A DNA stretch of 64,000 bases from Pythium myriotylum (GCA_023091665.1 JALJCQ010000030.1:2978501-3042500), one strand, 5' to 3'. Shown: positions 10,335 through 20,705, counted from the stretch's first letter. The notes: a model not told the origin generated them from the letters alone. A program made the numbers and translations.

Positions 10335-11453
10335 ATGGCCGACGCCCACGCGCGCTCCAAGGCGCGCCCCTCCGCCGACAAGTACGAGACCGTCGGGCTC
10401 ATGGCCGACGAGCCGGCGGCCGCGGCGCCCGAGATCGAGGTCGTCGTGGCGCTGCCGCCGACCAAGAGTCTCGAAAAGAGCAAGGCGCTCGAGCCCGCCG
10501 AGACGCCCAAGACCTCGTACGTGGCGCCGTCCACGGTCGTCTTCTGGCTCGGCATGTGGTTCGTGCAAAACATCGGCGTGACCTTCTGGAACAAGAAGGC
10601 GCTCAACGCGATCCGCCTGCCCGTGACGCTCACGTTCGTGCACATGATCTGCAACACGCTCGGCGCGTTCCTCTACATCTACGTCTACCGCGGTGTCGAG
10701 CGCAAGCCGCTCAAGACCGGACAGCAGTCGCTCATGGTCTACTTCTCGCTCATCTTCGTGAGCAACATCATCACAGGCAACATGAGTCTCGGACTCGTGA
10801 GCATCACGTTCAACCAGGTCATGCGCGCGCTCGTGCCCGGCGTCGTGGTCATTCTCAGCATGCTCATCCTCCGCAAGTCGTACTCGACTAGCCGCAAGGC
10901 CTCGCTGCTTCCAGTCGCCTACGGTGTCTACCTCACGTGTACAGGCGACAACACGTGCACGTTCTTCGGCTTCATCATCACCGTCATTGCTGTCATCTTC
11001 GCGGGACTCAAGGCCGTGCTATCCAACAAGTTCCTCAGTGGAGACCTCAAGCTCCACCCGGTGGACCTCATTCTGCACCAGGCGCCGCTGTCGGCGATGT
11101 GGTGTCTCATGGCCATGTTCATGACGGGTGAGTGGCAGACTCTCATGCGCCACTGGGCCGACATCCCGTCGCTCAGTGTGTGGTACATTATCACTGGCAT
11201 CGTGAGCTTCCTCCTCAACGTCACGAGCTTCCAGGCTAACAAGGTCACGTCGCCTGTGACGCTGTGTGTGTGCGGCAACGTCAAGCAGATCATGGTTATC
11301 ACCATGTCCATCCTGATCAACCACGACGTTATCACGACGCAGAAGATGATCGGCATCTCGCTGGTGACTATGGGTGGCATTGCCTACGCTTACATCAGCA
11401 ATCGCGAGATGAACAAGACGAACGTGCCTGTGCGACCGCAGTCCGTCGCTTGA
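10335..11453 (+). CDS. Triose-phosphate/nucleotide-sugar transporter family protein (DMT superfamily)
   Basis: Single-exon, 372 aa. An approximately 65-residue hydrophilic N-terminus is followed by about ten hydrophobic segments. Landmarks are the first segment VVFWLGMWFVQNIGVTFWNKKAL, split here by the motif NKKALN typical of TPT-domain proteins, the mid-protein NMSLGLVSITFNQVMRALVP, and the C-terminal SPVTLCVCGNVKQ. Such proteins exchange phosphorylated sugars, nucleotide sugars or related metabolites across Golgi, ER or plastid-type membranes, and the substrate cannot be told from sequence. The C-terminus (EMNKTNVPVRPQSVA) is short and hydrophilic. The ATG at 10335 sits in good context (GACCATGG). 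The gene converges with the short frame at 11602-11805. Confidence 0.9.
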   Translation: MADAHARSKARPSADKYETVGLMADEPAAAAPEIEVVVALPPTKSLEKSKALEPAETPKTSYVAPSTVVFWLGMWFVQNIGVTFWNKKALNAIRLPVTLTFVHMICNTLGAFLYIYVYRGVERKPLKTGQQSLMVYFSLIFVSNIITGNMSLGLVSITFNQVMRALVPGVVVILSMLILRKSYSTSRKASLLPVAYGVYLTCTGDNTCTFFGFIITVIAVIFAGLKAVLSNKFLSGDLKLHPVDLILHQAPLSAMWCLMAMFMTGEWQTLMRHWADIPSLSVWYIITGIVSFLLNVTSFQANKVTSPVTLCVCGNVKQIMVITMSILINHDVITTQKMIGISLVTMGGIAYAYISNREMNKTNVPVRPQSVA

Positions 11454-11601
11454 AAGCCTATATTCTAACGTTAAGGTAGAAGAGCTGGTCGGAGGCGAGG
11501 CGTTGGGGCGCAGTACATTAGCAATAGGAGATAGTTGTCCCCTCCGCCTCGGACTCCGCGCGCAGCTAGTGTGTAGGAGCCTGCTAGTAATCGAGAACAA
11601 C

Positions 11602-11805
11602 TCATAAATCAACGTATTTCACCATCAGTCTTGCCGCGGAACTTGCCATCCACACAGCCTGCGATTTGAGCAGCCACTTTCCGGCACCCAACACCTGAGT
11701 TTCGGTGCATCCCATCTTGCCGAGACGCAGCAAATCACAGGTTCTCAGGTCAAAGAACTCATACAGGAATTGAGCAACGTTGCAAACCTTTCTTTCCTTG
11801 CACAT
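11602..11805 (-). CDS. Possible small F-box-like protein (67 aa)
   Basis: Weakly supported small gene in the 3' flank of the S28 peptidase, on the same strand. The translation begins MCKERKVCNVAQFLYEFF and carries a helical LRTCDLLRLGKM stretch that resembles the middle of an F-box, followed by WLLKSQAVWM. No downstream substrate-binding domain exists, so it may be a remnant of a larger F-box gene or a chance frame. Composition is protein-like. Only 121 bp separate it from the peptidase stop. Confidence 0.3.
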   Translation of the reverse strand: MCKERKVCNVAQFLYEFFDLRTCDLLRLGKMGCTETQVLGAGKWLLKSQAVWMASSAARLMVKYVDL

Positions 11806-11926
11806 GGAAATCAAAGAGCACTATGGGACGAGCCGCCGTTATCATCTTTTCCCTCTCACACCTGTCTGTGTGATGCTACTGTGTTTCCACTTTGTGCGCT
11901 GTGTGTTTTGAAGCAGAAACACACGC

Positions 11927-13552
11927 TCACGCACCCTCGAGGCGTACGTATCCAGCTCGTCGCACTGTATGCGTATCGTTGATAAGCCCAAACTTGACCA
12001 CCCCCAGCAGTACAACGCAGACAAACACGACAGGGACGAGCACGAACGGGGACGAATGATACTCGTCATTGGCTGCAACTCGGTCCTCCACAATACTTTC
12101 TTCGGCAGCAGCGTAGCTGAAATTCGACTCGGTTTCGTCGGTGGGCAGGCCAAGCCACTTGGTCAAGTACTTCAGGATTTCTGCTTGTTGCTTCTTGAGC
12201 GGCTCAGGGGAGTTTGGATTCGGTGCGTGGAGATCGCCGCAGTGGCCACAGAGATCACACTTGGCGAGGAACGCGACTTCATCGTCCGCGAGTGTGTGGA
12301 GCACCGATGCGCGCTGCCACGGGTCATCACCGCCGTTGGCGAAGAAGACGTTATGGGCCTTTGGTTCGGCTCCTCCGTACAGCTGAATGATCTCCTGGAC
12401 GCCCTTAGCCGGGTCCACAACGTCACCGAATATAGCATGGCACTGCTTCAAATGGTAGTCCAGATTCACGATAGACGATCGAAGGCTGCCCTTCGAGGGC
12501 GCAACCTGGAAATAAGCCACCTGCGAGCACTTCTGCCAGCGCCACGAACGCACGTCAGCCCAGCGGCTCTTGTCTTGCGCGAGACACGTCGTGTCGTAGA
12601 AACAGCCGCTTCCAAATGCCGCTCCATACATGTCAATCACGAACTTCGCAAATTCGTGCGGCAGCGAGAGCTTGTTATCCACGGCGTGGATCACGGCCGA
12701 GCACACGACGTCCTTGTGGCCATATTGAACAGCCATGGCGGCGGCGTCCGCGAGCATGTAAAAGAAGTCAGCATCACACAAGTCCTGGGCGCCCAGCAGG
12801 CTTTTGACGCTCGTGCCATTGCCCTTCTTGATCTCATCCTCGAAGGCCGCGGTCGTCAGACGCAGAGCGTCGGCGCACTTCTCACCGGCCGACTCGGCCA
12901 CTTGCTCGTCGAAGCCGTGGAACTCGTACACAGGAAGCACGACGCCCGAAGACGATAGTGCCGCGACCGTCGTGTTCGGGTAGGCCACACGGAACCAGGC
13001 CGCGAGCGCACCCGGGTAGGATCCGCCGACAGCCACCCACTTGGTCGGCGCGCTCAAGTGGTGTGCCTCGTACTGTTCCTTGAAGTACTTGAGGTCGGCG
13101 AGCGCCTGCTGCACCGTGAGAAAGCGGTAGTTCTCGGTCGAGAGGTCAGCGTTCGGGATGCTCTTGCCGTAGAAGCGGTGCTCGAGTGCGAGGATCTTGG
13201 CCCCCCACTTCTGTGCCAGCGTCTCGACGAACCCTGTCGGCGGCTTGTCCATCGAGCCTTCGCCGCCGATGTAGAGGATCACGGGCGAGCCGGGGCCTTT
13301 GTAGAACGTGTTGACCTCGTAGAAACGTTGCTGGTAAGTTGCGTCGTCGTCCGAGAAGTGGTCGACGCGCTGCGTGAACCAGAGCTCAGGCGACGCGACG
13401 GTGAAGAGACCGTGGGTCTCGGCCTGGATCATCGCCCAGAGACGGCCGTGGCGAGCATGCGGAGGCAGATCCGACGCCCACACGTCGCAGACACTTGCGC
13501 TCAGCGCCAGCAGCAGCAGCGCCGTCGCGAGAGGGCGAAGAAGGCGCGGCAT
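11927..13552 (-). CDS. S28-family serine carboxypeptidase (lysosomal Pro-X / DPP2 type)
   Basis: Single exon, 541 aa. A signal peptide is followed by the S28 alpha/beta-hydrolase fold: the family start WFTQRVDHF, then ILYIGGEGS, LEHRFYGKS, nucleophile box GGSYPG (Ser about 178), NGGDDPW (Asp) and CGHCGDLH (His), so the full catalytic triad is present. These enzymes remove C-terminal residues after proline or N-terminal dipeptides, in acidic vacuoles or outside the cell. Unusually there is a hydrophobic segment about 30-40 residues before the end (LVPVVFVCVVLLGVV) followed by a short basic tail, suggesting a type I membrane anchor. The start is the first ATG; codons further upstream are open but contain no ATG. 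It is divergent with the macro-domain gene, and a CCAAT sequence (about 13633) lies in the shared upstream region. Confidence 0.93.
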   Translation of the reverse strand: MPRLLRPLATALLLLALSASVCDVWASDLPPHARHGRLWAMIQAETHGLFTVASPELWFTQRVDHFSDDDATYQQRFYEVNTFYKGPGSPVILYIGGEGSMDKPPTGFVETLAQKWGAKILALEHRFYGKSIPNADLSTENYRFLTVQQALADLKYFKEQYEAHHLSAPTKWVAVGGSYPGALAAWFRVAYPNTTVAALSSSGVVLPVYEFHGFDEQVAESAGEKCADALRLTTAAFEDEIKKGNGTSVKSLLGAQDLCDADFFYMLADAAAMAVQYGHKDVVCSAVIHAVDNKLSLPHEFAKFVIDMYGAAFGSGCFYDTTCLAQDKSRWADVRSWRWQKCSQVAYFQVAPSKGSLRSSIVNLDYHLKQCHAIFGDVVDPAKGVQEIIQLYGGAEPKAHNVFFANGGDDPWQRASVLHTLADDEVAFLAKCDLCGHCGDLHAPNPNSPEPLKKQQAEILKYLTKWLGLPTDETESNFSYAAAEESIVEDRVAANDEYHSSPFVLVPVVFVCVVLLGVVKFGLINDTHTVRRAGYVRLEGA

Positions 13553-14173
13553 CGTTGGCTCACTCTTTTCTTCACGTCGTGGCTTGGGGGATCCTCTTAT
13601 CGCGAGTCGAGAATGATTTGGATTATTTATGACCAATCAGCGTAGAATCCAGTACGATCCAATGAAGAGCTCCAGCTCAAGTTGAAGTTGATGGACGGTT
13701 GAGGCCCGAATGATGCCCGTGGATACATAACTCGCTGGCGACTTCGTTATCTGTCAGATTTCTTCGCGAGGTCTTTCACCGCGTCCCACACTTCAACGTG
13801 CGCCCGTTAGAAAACCACACTCAAATGGCCCAACGGCAAAAGAGGATGGCGACCTCGATGGGCTGCACGCAGACGAATGAGCGAGTCACGAGGTCTCGTG
13901 CAAATACGCTGTCACCCTTGCCGACGCTATCACGCGAGTCACATCTGCCACGTTGCGGACCGGCAGCAAACTCCTTTATGTCGACTTTGGTCATGAACAA
14001 CGAGCTGTTTTTTTTATCAAGTCGTCCCTCTTCTCCAAGCATACGACCTGAAGACTCTTTGTGATGCACTGCACGTCAGCCGGGCTGGCCTCACAATTCT
14101 GACTGACTCGTCTCAGTGGCAGAACACAGCCGAGCGTGAAGGTCTCGTTGGCTCTGTCGCTGTCACGAGGACG
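13553..14173. promoter_or_regulatory. Shared divergent promoter region
   Basis: A 620-bp spacer between the starts of the S28 peptidase (minus) and the macro-domain gene (plus). It contains GACCAATCAGCG near 13630, a CCAAT-type motif, in an AT-rich patch. No convincing coding exon was found, though a 5' exon of the macro gene cannot be excluded. Confidence 0.45.
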
Positions 14174-14830
14174 ATGCGCTGCAGCCGTGGATGTAGGGAG
14201 CTCTGCGACTACCTTAGCAGACGGGCGCAACTTGAAAGCTTCGACACAAATGTCGTCGTAATGACCGGGGATCTGGAGAAAATTCAGCAAGTCGATGATG
14301 TGCCAGTCGATTGTTTGATCTTCCCAACCTCTAGTTCATTTCAGGACCCTGTTGTCGGATCGGCTGGATGTGTTCACCGCCGTATGGGGCTCGGTTTACG
14401 CAAGCACCTTGCATCAATATTACCCACAATAAGCCTACATCAACCGGGACCGGTACTGGCAACTCCAGACTTTGCAGGAAATATTCGACTGCTTGTTCAC
14501 TGTGTGGGACCTAGAGGGATGGATCCTGGGCGACAAGAGGAGCTGTATTCGACTTACATAAAAGCGTTGGGCAAATTCGAGGACGCCATCACACTCAAGT
14601 GTGCTGCAATTGCTTCCATCTCCACGGGCTTGCTTGAGTATCCAGTGGTGGAAGCAGCTGAAGTGGCGATGGCCGCCGTGTGCGACTTCTTACGGACTCG
14701 CTCGTGGCCATTGGAGAAGAAAATCGCGTTCATTTGTATCGACAGCGTCGTGCTCAATGCCTTCAGTGATGCACGCACAGCAGCGAGGCAAGCTTTTTTC
14801 TCGAGCGCAATGTTCCCCCGGGATGTGTAG
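14174..14830 (+). CDS. Macro-domain (ADP-ribose-binding) protein
   Basis: A 218-aa protein that is essentially one macro domain. Family marks are VVVMTGDLEKI (first strand and the conserved GD), a phosphate-loop equivalent GSAGCVHRRMG in the place of the usual glycine-rich GGGVDGAIHRAAG, LLVHCVGPRG, and the strong C-terminal block ASISTGLLEYPVVEAA. The Asn-rich VNAAN box of active ADP-ribose hydrolases is replaced by IFPTSSS, so it may bind without hydrolysing. It probably acts on ADP-ribose, O-acetyl-ADP-ribose or ADP-ribosylated protein in the cytosol or nucleus. There is no targeting signal. The start is the first ATG before the domain. Confidence 0.85.
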   Translation: MRCSRGCRELCDYLSRRAQLESFDTNVVVMTGDLEKIQQVDDVPVDCLIFPTSSSFQDPVVGSAGCVHRRMGLGLRKHLASILPTISLHQPGPVLATPDFAGNIRLLVHCVGPRGMDPGRQEELYSTYIKALGKFEDAITLKCAAIASISTGLLEYPVVEAAEVAMAAVCDFLRTRSWPLEKKIAFICIDSVVLNAFSDARTAARQAFFSSAMFPRDV

Positions 14831-14983
14831 TCACTCCCAGCATGAAAAGCTACAGCTTGTAGGTTGATAACGCCAGCTGCATTTACATTCACTCAAATAA
14901 TAAGACCCAACTCACCTTCGGTTTACGCTTGAATTTGATCTCTATTCAACGATTCAGTATATAACAAAACCATTCTACCGTCA

Positions 14984-16796
14984 CTACATGTGAAAAGATC
15001 CTCCGCTTGCCACTGTGGAACTGGCCGGTCGAGCGCTCAGTGGAGGCAGCTTAATCTTTTGATTTGTAGGCACACACACGAGAAGGTTCTCTGAATCACG
15101 AGTTGGAGTGGGAGCAGTTGAAAGTCGACGGAGACGCACAGGGCGACTCGTCCCTTGTGGTAGCATATCGCGCTTTTCTAGTGTGCCAGTCGAAGACCCT
15201 CTTGCAATTGGAGGCACTGGCTTGGTGGACGTGGCTTCGAAACCTTTCGTTGACGGGCTGTGGGTATCTCCCTCCTGGTTGCTAGGACTCTGTATCAGCT
15301 CTAGAGGCTTCAGCCTGGGAAAAAAGTACTGTGATGAGCACTCTTTAGTTCAGTTCACGATCCAAATCATGCCTACCGAGTGACGACTGAAGGCTTTCGT
15401 AAACTAGGCCGAGTAGCAGGCGGCATCACTTTCAAAGGCAGCTTTGGCGACACTTCGTGCTGGTAGCTACTAATTGAGCCGTGTGGTATTCCCATCTCTG
15501 CTCTCAGTGACTCGTGAAGAGTCATTACTTGCTCGTTGCATCGATCCTCGTTTGCTCCTCGAAGATGATGGCGATCTGGCAATCTGATATTAGAGACCCG
15601 TCCTCCTTGTTCAGGCTTCACTCTTTTCTCAGGTTCCGTGTGGCAATCATGGAGATCACAGAGCCCCAGACTCCATCCTGCGTCAACAAAAGGATGATTG
15701 AGCAGATCAGAGACAGACGCTCGCTTCTCTGGGTTGCGTTGGAGGCAAAAAGACAAAAATGATGCTGTCTAATGCCGGAAGCGTAAGCTCATTGTTTTAA
15801 AGATCTCAAGCAGCAGGAATCGTACCTCTTCGGTCGCATCCGCAGGAATAGATGGAGTTTTATCGCTCGAGACAATCTGATACATCGCTGTCAGCGGGTT
15901 GCTGTACTGCTGCCACGGCGAGTGGCCGGTCAGCATTTCAATGACAGCACAACCTAGACTCCAGATGTCAGCCTTGAACCATCCATCTTCACTCGTCTGT
16001 TGCTCTGCTCGGATCACCTCTGGTGCCATCCAATGAGGTGTCCCTTTCAGTCCGCCTACGAGTGAAATACTCCCCACCTCCTTGAAAGCTCCAAAGTCAC
16101 CTAGTTTGATATTTTCCCCTGAGCTTGTAAGGAAGATGTTGGCGCACTTGATATCACGGTGCGCGATGCGATTCTGATGCAAGAACCGAAGCGCTTCGCA
16201 TAGCTGCCGCGTGTACTTCTTGGCCAAAATCAGAGAGAGAGCCCCATCGCGACGAAGCTTGGAGCTTAGTGAACCACCGGCCACGAACTCCATGTAAATG
16301 CTGAGCTGTCTAGATTTCTTCTCTGTAGCCTTGTAGTATTCAACCAGATTGTGGTGGTGCAATCTCTTGATCGTCTTGACCTCACGCTTGATCGCTTCGA
16401 TCTCAGCTAGCGAAAGTTCATGCGTCATGATAACCTTAACGGCAACCTCGTTGCCTGTCGCGTTTTCTATGCAGCGATACACCGAGCCTTGCGCACTAAA
16501 CGAATTGGAGTTAGTGGCGAGTTACTAGAGACGAGCAATGGGCAGGCATACCCTTGCCCGATTTTTTCTCTTCGGGTATATTTCTTTGAACTTGGAACAG
16601 GAGACGACGATGACACGCTACTAGACTCAGAGAGCGTCGGCGAGACGGGTGATTGTGGCAACTTATCGTGGGAGGACTTGCAGTCATCGGCCACTCGGTC
16701 AATTGAAATCTTATGAAGTCGCCGAAGCTTACTTGACATTGGCTCATTGCCTTGGTGACTTGGAAGGCACCGTGAACGCTCGACTCTCTCTTTCAT
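14984..16796 (-). CDS. STE11-type MAP kinase kinase kinase (four exons)
   Basis: Exons (minus strand): 16796-16552, 16495-15826, 15768-15377, 15314-14984, with introns of 56, 57 and 62 bp, all GT..AG, giving 545 aa. A Ser-rich N-terminus (about 1-70) leads into the kinase domain: KIGQGAQGSVY (assembled across intron 1), AVKVI, HRDIKCANIF (MAPKKK-type), GDFGAFK, GTPHWMAPEV and CLQRNPEKRAS. The roughly 190-residue tail is basic, Ser/Pro-rich and ends GGSFHM. Exon 4 joins in frame through a split Arg codon: without this splice the frame stops at TAG 15373-15375. MAPKKKs activate MAP kinase kinases in stress or developmental cascades. Codons upstream of the first ATG stay open to about 16907, so a further 5' exon is possible. 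The 3' end converges with the macro gene. Confidence 0.88.
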
Positions 16797-17291
16797 CTTA
16801 ACCTCCTTGTTTTCAAGTGAGGACTCGAAGCAATCTTTAGGTAATGGAATGACATCCCAAAAATGTCGAGCAGGGTCCAGAATAGCTTTTTACTGCACAG
16901 AGTAGTAGCCATCACGAGTAGCGCAAACCTCACTTTGTAGGGGATTGTTCACTATCGTTGGTGTTGGGACACGTCCTCTCACGTCTTGGATGCTCACATG
17001 AGTTCATGAGTGCACAAACGGCAGCACTTCTCTTATCCGTCTGACGAGTAAATGCCCAGCCGGATTGCGTTCTTCCGGGGTGCAGGTATTGTCAGGGGGT
17101 CGAAGAGACCGCAGTTCACACGGCATACCTTTAAGAGTAGTATTCTGCCTTGCGTTACTTAATCCGCTCTTGTTCGCATTCACTATGTCGTTGACCACCC
17201 ATATCCCAACGTACGACTTGTGCTATTGCAAGTCTTACGCGTTATGTCAATCGTAAAAAGGTGCACACCATAGTGAGCTCGCAAAAACGAA
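16797..17291. other. Intergenic region
   Basis: Promoter side of the MAPKKK and 3' flank of the CK1-like kinase. The open codons to about 16907 (reading FWDVIPLP on the minus strand) may belong to a longer MAPKKK N-terminus. Nothing else is supported. Confidence 0.4.
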
Positions 17292-19637
17292 CTATCTCCC
17301 TCCTCGTGATCCGTACCGCCCACGATCATCTCGGGGGGACGAGCGATAGTGATCACTGTTTCGGTACTTTTCGTCATAATGGGATCCTGAGCTCGACCTG
17401 CGAAACTTCGAACGCGACGGCGATCTAGAAGAGGAGCGAGATCGGCCACGGGAGTAGCGCGATCTCTCGCGAGAGCGACGAGGAGAGCGGGAACGCGAAC
17501 GCGAACGGGACTGGGACCGAGATGAACGTGAACGTGAACGTGAACGCGACGGTGTGCGGGATCTAGATCTACGTCTTCGCTGGTTTCGACGATCTGGGGA
17601 ACGCGTTCGGGAGCGAGAGCGGGATCGCGTAATCCGATGACTGTTATTGTTCCCGTTGCCATTTCGATGAAATCCATTCGAAGAACTTCGCTCTGGTGGA
17701 GTTTGACGTGGAGATGGTTGCGACTGGATCGGCATCATCGGGCGCGGTGGTGGAGGCGGAGGACGAAACGGTGGCACTCCTCCGGGTGGGATTGGTCTTG
17801 GATGTGCCGGTGGTTGTGGTGGCCGGAAGTTGGGCGCTGTCATATGGGGAGGAAGACTCCGGGGAAAGGATCCAGGAGGAGGCGGTGGAGGAGGAGGCCC
17901 GCGTGGTTGAGGAGGCCCACGTTGTTGAGGGGGCCCACGTGGTTGAGGTGTTGCCACTACCACTGGCGTATTCGTTGAAGGAGTAGATTTCGTTGCGGTC
18001 AGAGAAGGAGTTGACTTCGGTGGAACCGGCGTCGGAGTGGACTTTATGGGTGGGATTGCGGTTTTAGGCGTCTGCTCGTTGTCGGAGAGTTCCATCGATG
18101 AGTCTTCAGACTTGTGGACAGGAATTTGAGCAACTGACTCAACTATTCTTGTGGGTGTTGCATTTCCACTGCCGATGTCGTTCGCTGGAGATCCAGTCGC
18201 TCCAACACTTGACTGGCGCCGTAGCTTCTGCTCGATTGAGAGTCGAATCTGCATATCACGTTCCCGGCGCTTGCGTAAAGCGTCACTTCGAATTTTCTGC
18301 TCTGATTCTTGCCGACGCTTGAAACTCTGAATTGGTGGTGGCGCAAACTTCTGCGCTTTTTCCTTCAACTTGGTCTCCAACTCAAACACAGCTTCTTGCA
18401 CTGCCATGTGTTCATCCTCGTTGAGCTCTTCGCAGTCAAAGAATGTGTTGTACTTCTTGGCCACCTGTGCGAGAAATGTAAAGCGATATCAGAATAACGA
18501 CGTACCATGCTAGAATCAAGCACATGCGAACTTACAGCCTGAAGAGTTTCCAACACGTTGCTATCGGCATCCTTTTGTAGTGCATCGGTGGCCCGCAAAG
18601 TCCACTGCAATGCTCGTTCACGGTCTGAGTTTAATGCATCCCACAACTCGATAGTGTCTTCGCCTTCAGACCCCGCAGCTGCGCGGCGTAGTCGATCTCG
18701 CAACAAATTGTAGTCAGGCGTATCCTCGTATCTCAATCCTTGGAGATATTTGATGATTGCAAGCAGGTGACTTCCTCCGGGGAGCCCCTCGACCAGCAAG
18801 CCCGGGTGCTTCTCTGTGTAATACTCTTTGAGGCTGAAGACCGTTTGGCGATTTTTTTGTTGCGCGTCCGTCGCCCACGGCAATTCTCCTCTCATGAAGT
18901 CGAGCACAAGATAAAACCACGACCACAGGTCGTCCTTCGGACCGAGTTCTTGCCGGCGGTGGGCGCTTAGTGATGCATACATGGATGTTCCCCGGAACTC
19001 GGCCACCGGACGAGCTGGGATCACGTTACCCTCCGCCAAGTGCTGTCTGGACAGCCCAAAGTCGATCAGCAAGTAGCGACGGCGCGCCACGACGCCAGGC
19101 TTTGGCGCACTGAGCGCAAAATTGGAGGCCTTGATGTCGCGGTGCACGTACCCGTGCTTGTGGAACGCCTCGATGGCATCCAGCATCTCAATACCGACGC
19201 CGACACATTTGGAGACGGGTACACCGTGGATGGAATCCGGCGAGACACGCAGCATCGACATGCTGTCGCCCAACAGTTCCATCACGAGCACGGTGCTCTC
19301 GGCGTGTTTGCCGTGGTAGTGGTATCTGCAGACGTAGGGGCATTTCTGGAGGCTCTTGAGGATTGTGCTTTCCCACTCGAGCACGGGCTTGAGTGCACTC
19401 GGAGCCTCGACTTTGATGGCGACTTTCTCATCGCCTTCGATACAGAAAGCCGAGTAGATCTGGCTAAAGGTTCCCTGCAGTTTTCAGGTCAGAGCGCGTG
19501 AGCCACACGGGCCATTGACACGAGAGACGTCTGCAGCCGTTGATTACCTCGCCGATTTTCTCGGCCACACGCCACTTCTTGGCGACGATCTCGCCGGCCT
19601 GCAGGCGGCGCAAGCGCATCAGTACTTCCCCTTTCAT
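17292..19637 (-). CDS. CK1/TTBK-like protein kinase with proline-rich and RS-domain tail
   Basis: Exons (minus strand): 19637-19548, 19474-18536, 18464-17292, with introns of 73 and 71 bp, both phase 0, giving 733 aa. The kinase domain covers about 15-300: GEGTFSQIYSA across intron 1, VAIKVE, HRDIKASNF, IDFGLSR, and GTSMYASLSAH with DDLWSWFY, which is diagnostic of the CK1/tau-tubulin kinase group. A short helical linker (EELNEDEHMAVQ, then RKRRERDMQIRL) precedes a Pro-rich stretch with PPPPPPPP runs, then an arginine-serine region (about 610-720) with many SRSRSR dipeptides, ending in an Arg/Gly-rich SRGGR. RS domains are typical of pre-mRNA splicing factors in nuclear speckles. The kinase-RS join depends on the intron at 18465-18535, which has canonical borders and keeps frame. 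The alternative is two separate genes, but exon 3 has no ATG of its own near its start. Confidence 0.85.
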
Positions 19638-20080
19638 AACCCCAAGCAATCGCGAGCGGAAAGCGCACCAGTAAGATGTTTTTGTTGATGGCGTCCATGG
19701 TGTCGAGCGGAATCTTCGCGCGTTCTTGTCGACGCGACTGCGAGCGATCCCGAGCGAGTCAGACGCCGAAACTTGGCCCCGCGCTACTTCCGCGTCTCGG
19801 CTTTCGAACTCACCCTTTCTTGCGCCGCCGAGCTCTCTAGATCGCCCACACGCGGCTCGCGACGACGGCGCCTCCCGGAGCCGATGGCTTTCCGATATCT
19901 TCGCGGCCCCAAAGCCTTCCGCGGTTTTCCCGCGTTTGCTGTGGGCAAGGAAATCCGGCTCGCACTGTATCCGACAGAATAATTAAAATAATGTTGTCTC
20001 CAGTACGAGCGTCACTCTTTCGAAACCTGCCGGTCGATAGTGGCACCACCGGAACCGGTGAACCGTGCGAACCGCCCGCC

Positions 20081-20090
20081 CCTCATTCCC
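20081..20090 (+). promoter_or_regulatory. Initiator-like motif of the NDUFA2 gene
   Basis: CCTCATTCCC matches the oomycete initiator pattern YTCANTYY and lies about 35-44 bases before the NDUFA2 start, where transcription would begin. Confidence 0.45.
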
Positions 20091-20124
20091 GACCGCCGTG
20101 CTAGCCGCAGGAACGCCTTCGACC

Positions 20125-20705
20125 ATGAGCTGGCGCGCGCAGATCTCCCGCGCCGTGCAGGAGCTGCGCTTCGTGGCCTGCGACACGTCCCAGCACAGCC
20201 AGGGCCTGCGGTGCGTTGGCGGCCGCGCGAGAGGGTCCAAACGCGCACTGACGCTCTCTGCAGCAAGTTCTTCCGCAACAACTATGCCGAGCTCAAGATG
20301 CTCAACCCGCGCACGCCGTTCGTCTACCGCGAGGCCGAGGAGATGAAGCCGTTCGTGTACGCTCGCTTCGGTAGGTTTCGTACCAGGTTTCGGGGGAAAA
20401 GAGCGGGTGCTCACGCGGTGGGGAAACTAGACTGGGGCAAGGAGAAGCAGGTCTTTGTGGAGAACAAGAGCGAGGAAGAGATCCTGGAGGTGCTCAAGGG
20501 CCTCGTCGAGCTCGGCCACTCGCTGCCCAAGTCGCCCGAGAGCGACGTGCTCGTCGCCGCTCCGATCATCGACGCGGCGCTCGGCGAGGCCGCCTACGCC
20601 CCGATCAACCTCACGTGGGACGGCAAGACGGCGCGCCGCAACCCGGACTTCGACGTGCCGCTCGAGGAGGCCATCAAGGACGACTCGCGCGAGGAGGTCG
20701 CATAA
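20125..20705 (+). CDS. NDUFA2: NADH:ubiquinone oxidoreductase subunit NDUFA2/B8, C-terminally extended
   Basis: Exons 20125-20210, 20264-20370, 20431-20705, with introns of 53 and 60 bp, giving 155 aa. The N-terminus MSWRAQISRAVQELRF, the HSQGLRKFFRNNY block and NPRTPFVYREAE match the B8 thioredoxin-like subunit of mitochondrial complex I (family length about 95-105). The middle ARFDWGKEKQVFVENKSEEEI fits the family, followed by VLKGLVELG. An extra roughly 50 residues at the C-terminus (from about PKSPESDV, with NLTWDGKTARRNPDFDVP) go beyond the animal and fungal proteins. The thioredoxin-like active cysteines are reduced to one N-terminal Cys. It is divergent with the CK1-RS kinase (487 bp between starts). 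Confidence 0.92.

Noticed and set aside
11969..12958. 329-codon plus-strand frame
   Set aside because: Antisense shadow of the S28 peptidase, which has a full catalytic triad.
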